Shown in pieces: positions 59,044 to 64,000 of a DNA stretch of 64,000 nt. Position numbers and translations under genes: made by a program. The stretch covers positions 1 to 64,000 of the forward strand of contig JAHBMJ010005008.1 of assembly GCA_018398765.1 (NCBI GenBank). Reading direction: 5' to 3'. The DNA is from Chromera velia. Its lineage: Eukaryota > Sar > Chromeraceae. Every line of letters begins with the position of its first letter. The stretch's first letter is position 1. Below the pieces are notes generated by a model. That model saw only the letters and a list, made by a program, of their open reading frames with translations. It made no database searches and was not told where the DNA came from.

Positions 59044-60490
59044 ACTTAGGCGTGGGATAAAGAAAAAAAAAAAAATTTTCTGAACGCATTTTCAGTTTTT
59101 TTTTCTTTTCTTTTTCTTTTTTTTTTCCAAAATTTTTTCTAGCGTAGTAAACAAAAAGTTAGAAGATACCACATTGCTCTTAATTTAAGTGCTTTTGGAG
59201 CTAGCTAGAGAGCTAGCTGATGATGATGGTCGATCATCATGATGATAATTAACTAGATTTTTTTTTTTAAATATTAATTGTATCTGGTGTAGCAGTGGCC
59301 CAATTTAAAAGAGAAAGAAACATAACCGTGCGTTTGGCAAATGGACATAACTTTCCTGTGTGGGGTTGGGCCCAAGTTGATAACGCTGTGCTCCAGGTTC
59401 TTGAAGAAGAAAACGGTGTAATGGTATGAATGTCTGAATGCTGTGAGTGAAAGTTAAATTCATGTTCAAAAAGCTTATAAAAACTTGTCGAAAACTTAGG
59501 ACTAAAACGTAGATTTAGAATTTGCCTTCTAAACAGTGTAGGCTAATATAAATTTTTTAAGGCTGCCCGGGAGGGTTAAAGTTAGACTTTAGATTTCACT
59601 TTTTTTTTCTTTTTTTTTTCTTCTCAGCCCACGCCTAGCCTCTGACTTAGTATCTAGCTAACCGAGCTAGGACTTAATTTATCAGAATAGAATTGACTTT
59701 TGGGACAGCAATGCTCGACTGCACTGTCACTATAGTATTGTTATCTTTGTTCTCTCACCCAACCATAAGTCTAGCTATACTAAGTCAGTCATTTTGACAA
59801 TCCGATTCTCAATCGTCAATACGCTTGCTACGCTGCGTGCTGTATGCGGGGTTTTGCCATGATCAAGCCTGTTAGGCATACCGTCACTCACGCATATTTC
59901 ATAGTAAATTTAATTAATAAAATTGATTTGTAGAATTAATTTGGTTAAATTTATAAAGAATTCCAGTAGAATTTACCGTGAAACCCATTTGTTTAAATTT
60001 GTATGAATGATACACAGATGTTAGCGGTGTAAGCCTAACCCGGGCCTGGCAGTAGACCACGGGGGAACCCGGAACATAAATCCCAATCTTAATCTAAGTC
60101 ATAAAAAAATGTATATAGAAGGTCTATTGATTTTTTTTTTTAATTTAAAAATTTATTACAGTGAGAAAAAAAATATTAGTTACATTACTATAGCTTCAAC
60201 CTTTGCTTATAGACCTAAGCCTAGACAAGGGCGTAGACCTTAGCTTGCACACACTTTGGTTTATATGCATGATTAACAACAAGTAAAAAGTAACTCTTTT
60301 TTTTTATTTTTTTTTGTATGCATGGGGAGCCGTAGGGGAAGCCTAAACACTATTTTCATTTGAGACTTATTTGGACTTATTAACGCATATGTAGAGACAA
60401 TTCGGTCAATGATACGATCTGCAATCTGACTTTCATTCTTGCAGTCAGTATGATGCACCTACAAAGACATGCAGAAAAACCTGATAGAAC
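59044..60490. other. AT-rich spacer
   Basis: Poly-T and poly-A runs and AT-rich sequence with no gene. Near 59205-59250 short palindromes (AGCTAGCTAGAGAGCTAGCT; GATGATGATGG/ATCATCATG) could fold into hairpins. Confidence 0.5.
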
Positions 60491-60628
60491 TCATTTGTTC
60501 ATTTTATGGGTTCTTTGTTTTTCTGCAGCCACGACCACCTTTTCCTCAGTTGGCAGCCCCTGCAGGCACGCAGACATGCACGCGGTTATGCGAACAGAGC
60601 GGAAGGGAGAGGAAAGCGGGCACACACA

Positions 60629-60666
<38 letters not shown>

Positions 60667-60675
60667 CAGACGCAC

Positions 60676-60724
<49 letters not shown>

Positions 60725-60741
60725 GAGAGACACACACAGAC

Positions 60742-60808
<67 letters not shown>

Positions 60809-60825
60809 CACAGACGCACAGAGAC

Positions 60826-60868
<43 letters not shown>

Positions 60869-60899
60869 GAGAGAGAGAGAGAGACAGACGCACAGAGAC

Positions 60900-60948
<49 letters not shown>

Positions 60949-61448
60949 GAGAGAAAGAGAGAGAGAGAGGGATCGCATCCATCCTTGGAAGTCTGGACGG
61001 ACACACACATGGCCTACTTCGTTTCATGATCCCAGAGAGGGTACGCAGCTCGGACAAAGAGAAGGAGACGCAATAAAGAGACTGTACAAGCGAGAAAAAG
61101 GAAAGGACGAAATAGTCGGGCAGACGCTGAAGCAGGACATGCAGTGTACGCCTGCGCAAATACGCGGAAGGAGCTGTCCCATTTCTTGCTTCCCAAAGAA
61201 ATGCGATTGAAGTCTGCCGGTTGCCTCATTTCATTTGTCCGAAGGTGGGGTGAAGATGGGGTCTAGGAGCTTCGACAGAAAGAAACTAAGCAGGTGAAAA
61301 GAAGGTCTCACTCACCTTTCGTTTCCGGACGCTGTTGAGAAGCCGTCGTGCGTAATTTGGAGGCATCGCACTCAGAGTCTCTCCCCATTCTTCCACCTCC
61401 CTGGACGGACACACACACACACACACACACACCCATACACATAAACAT

Positions 61449-61481
<33 letters not shown>

Positions 61482-63920
61482 CTCACAATATCACCACACG
61501 AGTCCATTGCATGCCCAAGGAATCAGGAGTACAGAATTTTGGCTTTGCTTTCAATCATGTTCAACAGATACACACTCTTTACCACTTGCTAGCGCACACA
61601 GGCAGACAGGTATGCTCTTCGTACAGAAACGTCCCATCAAATAGTCTTGTGCACCTTGCGGGTGTTGGCTGGAAACAACGAGCAATCTACACGCTCCCTG
61701 CTGTCACCCACCCACCCACTGACTGACTGACTGACTGACTCTTCTGTCATGGATGCCTCAGGGAAGGGGTCCTCGTCGATGGCGTCCCAGTGAGAGAACT
61801 GGAGGTGTAGAGACACGTCCCCCCCTGTACGCCCACGGAGGTCCGCTCCAATGCCGAAAGACTCGTTCACTGGAAGAAGGGCCTGCAGGAAGAAGGAAAG
61901 AAAGAAAAAATCGACATCAGTCAGGAAAGGAAGATGGATGAACCAAGACGGATTCGCTTTTCAGATGACTTTTATTGCATCGGCAAAATCAGAAAAAAAA
62001 AAAAAGCAAGAAAACAAGAAAAGAGAGTCGCCGACCTTCCCCAGGAAGGAAGGCTGAATTTCTCTTTTCTCTCTCAGTCTCTTCCCCCCCTCTCTCTCCG
62101 CAAGCGAAAGGTCATGCTCCATATGCACGCACATAGACAAAAGCTTCCTTCCTGTTCTGACTGACCTGAATCACAAAGATTCCAGTCCCTTCCCTGAGGG
62201 TCTCCGAAACAATTCGAGCTCGACGCTTCGCGAGGACTCCATAAGCCTTACCAAGCACTTCCTGTTGACATTGCATCTCTGCAGACAAGCTCAAGCAGAA
62301 GGGACCAAACACGAAACAAAGACGTTTACATCGCCACACCAATCGACCGTAACCGGACACGGAACAAAAGTTGGGGAGAAAACCATTAACAAATCGAAAT
62401 AAGGAAAGGAGGAAAAAATAGTGCTCCATTCTTGGCTCTTTCGAGACGACGTAAAGGCACAAAAAACCATCCACCAGTGCACCCCCTCCTAGGAAGACCG
62501 AGGCAGCCCTCTGTCAAAACACAAACAAACACACGGACAGACAGACAAGACTACCCACCCATTACGAGCACCGCCTCCATCAACCGTGTGCGTCCCCTTT
62601 GCAGTACTGCCATCCGACACCCCTCCTTGATTGAGGACATCAACTGTCCACTCAAAGGCCCGTAGGGGTCACTGGTGGCCTCACTTGAACGTCCACACTG
62701 ACTCCCCTCCTGCACATGCCCCCCCCCCCCTCCCCCTCCCTGACGGATCCAGGCGTCTTCAATGACGATGACCACACCCCGCACCGGCTCCTCACACAAA
62801 GGACCGCTCCACGAAAAAAGTTCAAACGCAGCAAGAAGCGACGACATGTTGCGACCCAGCGGAGACGCACGCAGAGACGTCAACGTTATCGGCGCTCGTT
62901 CGGTCCCTTCCCCGTGCCTCGACCCTACCGCCCCCCCATCCCTTTCCCTTTCTCCCTCTTGCCGCTCTTTCTTTCCCTTCCCAGCCTGACTCTTCGTCAT
63001 TGGCAGGGTGGACGCTGACCGGACAGAAACGGTCCTCATGTCCAGCTCCTTCTCCTTTTCCTTTTCTTTCTCGACCTCCGTATCCCCCGAGTGCCTCTTC
63101 CGTCCGTCCACCACAGCTGCAGCCGCTGTTGACCTCACGGAGAACTCTTGCTCAACACCCGCTCCACCAGACTGCACCCCCCCTTCTGCCCGTACTGCAA
63201 ATATCACCCACATCCGCACATGCATGCATACACACACAAAGCGAGGGAGGAAGAAAGGGGAGGCAAAGAGCATTTTCTGATAGATGAAGCGAGAGAACAA
63301 AACACAAGGAGGAAAAGCAATCACACGAAAGCATGATTTGACAAAACCACAAAGAACTAAAGCAACAAAAGAGCCGGCAAGGTCCATCCGTCCAATCAGA
63401 CCATGACAACGAGAGAGAGTAAGCGCGGTGTTGGCATCAAAGAAAAGGAATTTTCACCCCCCCAAGAAAGAAGACTGAACTCACAGTCGTAGCTGTCCAT
63501 TAATGACCAGAGTCTCCTCTTCTCCTCCGCATCTGTCATCATCAGAGCTTGCACAGATGCCTCCTTCTCCCTCTGCCTGTCCTTATCCCAATCTCCAGTT
63601 CCACAAAAAAAAAGCAAATTCCTACTACCGCGACCAGCTGACACGCCCAATAAGGCCCCAGGAAGTTTTCTGTTCCCCCCCTTTTCCCTCTCCCCTTCCT
63701 CTTCTTCCTCTTCCCCTTCCTCTCCTTCCCCCTCTCCCCCCTGAGGAGAAGACACCCATGAGGATTCCAAATTGCGTTGAATTTCAGAAAGACAAAACCG
63801 AAAGTCCGCCTCTGCTGCCGCACCCCCCACAGATGACGACGACGCACCGCCTCCCCCAATCCCATCTCCCGCCGAGTCCGGAAGGAAAGTGGGAGCCGCC
63901 CTTCGCTGTCTCAACACGAC
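60491..63920 (-). CDS. EFL1: EFL1/Ria1 ribosome-biogenesis GTPase, C-terminal part (runs off right edge)
   Basis: Minus-strand exons 63920-63485, 63194-62559, 62278-62166, 61882-61740, 61400-61316 and 60559-60491 give 493 C-terminal residues, all phases consistent. The N-terminal GTPase domain lies beyond the window. Hallmarks are those of EF-2-like domains IV-V: LCEEPVRGVVIVIED, GQLMSSIKEGCRMAV, VLGKAYGVLAKRRARIV, then ALLPVNESFGIGADLRGRTG and FSHWDAIDEDPF. The end, SVRKRKGLPTEEKVVV then AEKQRTHKMNK, matches the EFL1 C-terminus (RRKGL...EK...KQRT), which separates it from EF-2. EFL1 works with SBDS to release eIF6 from pre-60S ribosomes in the cytoplasm. A Gly/Glu/Lys-rich, low-complexity insertion (roughly 62850-63160 and part of 63485-63920) enlarges domain IV compared with typical family members. 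Confidence 0.9.
60619..60970. repeat. CA and GA microsatellite in the last EFL1 intron
   Basis: CA repeat followed by about 320 bp of GAGA/GAAAGAGA with interspersed GACGCACAGA units. Frames reading RERERE or LSLSLS are artefacts. Confidence 0.92.
61410..61485. repeat. CA microsatellite in an EFL1 intron
   Basis: CA/CATA repeat just upstream (in gene orientation) of the acceptor for the exon 61400-61316. Confidence 0.9.
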
Positions 63921-64000
63921 CTGCAGCAAGAAGAGAAAAGTGCAGACACGTGTAAACTCTCCCTTACGAATTCAAGAAAACTGAATAGACACTCGAATAC

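Overview
This is nuclear DNA of a eukaryote with spliced genes. Introns are mostly GT–AG with pyrimidine-rich acceptors ending in TGCAG, and several donors read GTCAGT. Genes are separated by AT-rich or microsatellite-rich spacers, and there are two assembly gaps (27068–27335, 53515–53605) and a single N at 34425. My best guess is an alveolate alga, probably a chromerid such as Chromera. This is inference from animal-like EGF/Sushi/HYR ectodomains on multi-span membrane proteins, leaders that look secretory or complex-plastid-targeted, and microsatellite load. No marker gene here proves the taxon.

Layout, left to right. 409–13696 (+): a very large surface protein of at least 2,683 residues with EGF-like, Sushi and HYR modules, about seven membrane spans and a long cytoplasmic tail; its 5' end lies outside the window. 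15225–18783 (-): dienelactone-hydrolase paralogue 1, with an N-terminal leader. 19304–21330 (+): an ankyrin-repeat protein with an N-myristoylation motif, head-to-head with paralogue 1. 22453–25321: a region bounded by ~245 bp direct repeats, holding decayed coding-like frames. 26059–28390 (-): a secreted or plastid MsrB/SelR-like protein. 29471–29920 (+): a Tudor-like protein. 29921–32350: CTGT/CTTT repeats and AT-rich spacer.

32351–35092 (+): the R-SNARE Sec22. 35820–36737: a hAT-type MITE with an 8-bp target duplication. 37236–42837 (-): a Qa-SNARE of the syntaxin-16/Tlg2 type with a long lumenal tail. 43397–46132 (+): dienelactone-hydrolase paralogue 2, inverted relative to copy 1, leaderless, and head-to-head with the syntaxin gene. 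48347–51979 (-): a nine-exon gene of unknown function with two almost identical consecutive introns. 52100–56230: mostly repeats and fragments, including a U-box-like piece. 56234–56611 (+): an acidic terminal exon. 57127–59043: an LTR-like pair of 335/331 bp direct repeats. 60491–63920 (-): the C-terminal part of the ribosome-biogenesis GTPase EFL1/Ria1, which continues past the right edge.

The genes do not form an operon-like pathway. Functional links are limited to the two SNAREs, which both act in ER/Golgi/endosome membrane fusion, and the two hydrolase paralogues. Exon boundaries were read by eye from splice signals, reading-frame phase and family conservation. In every multi-exon model the phases agree across all junctions.
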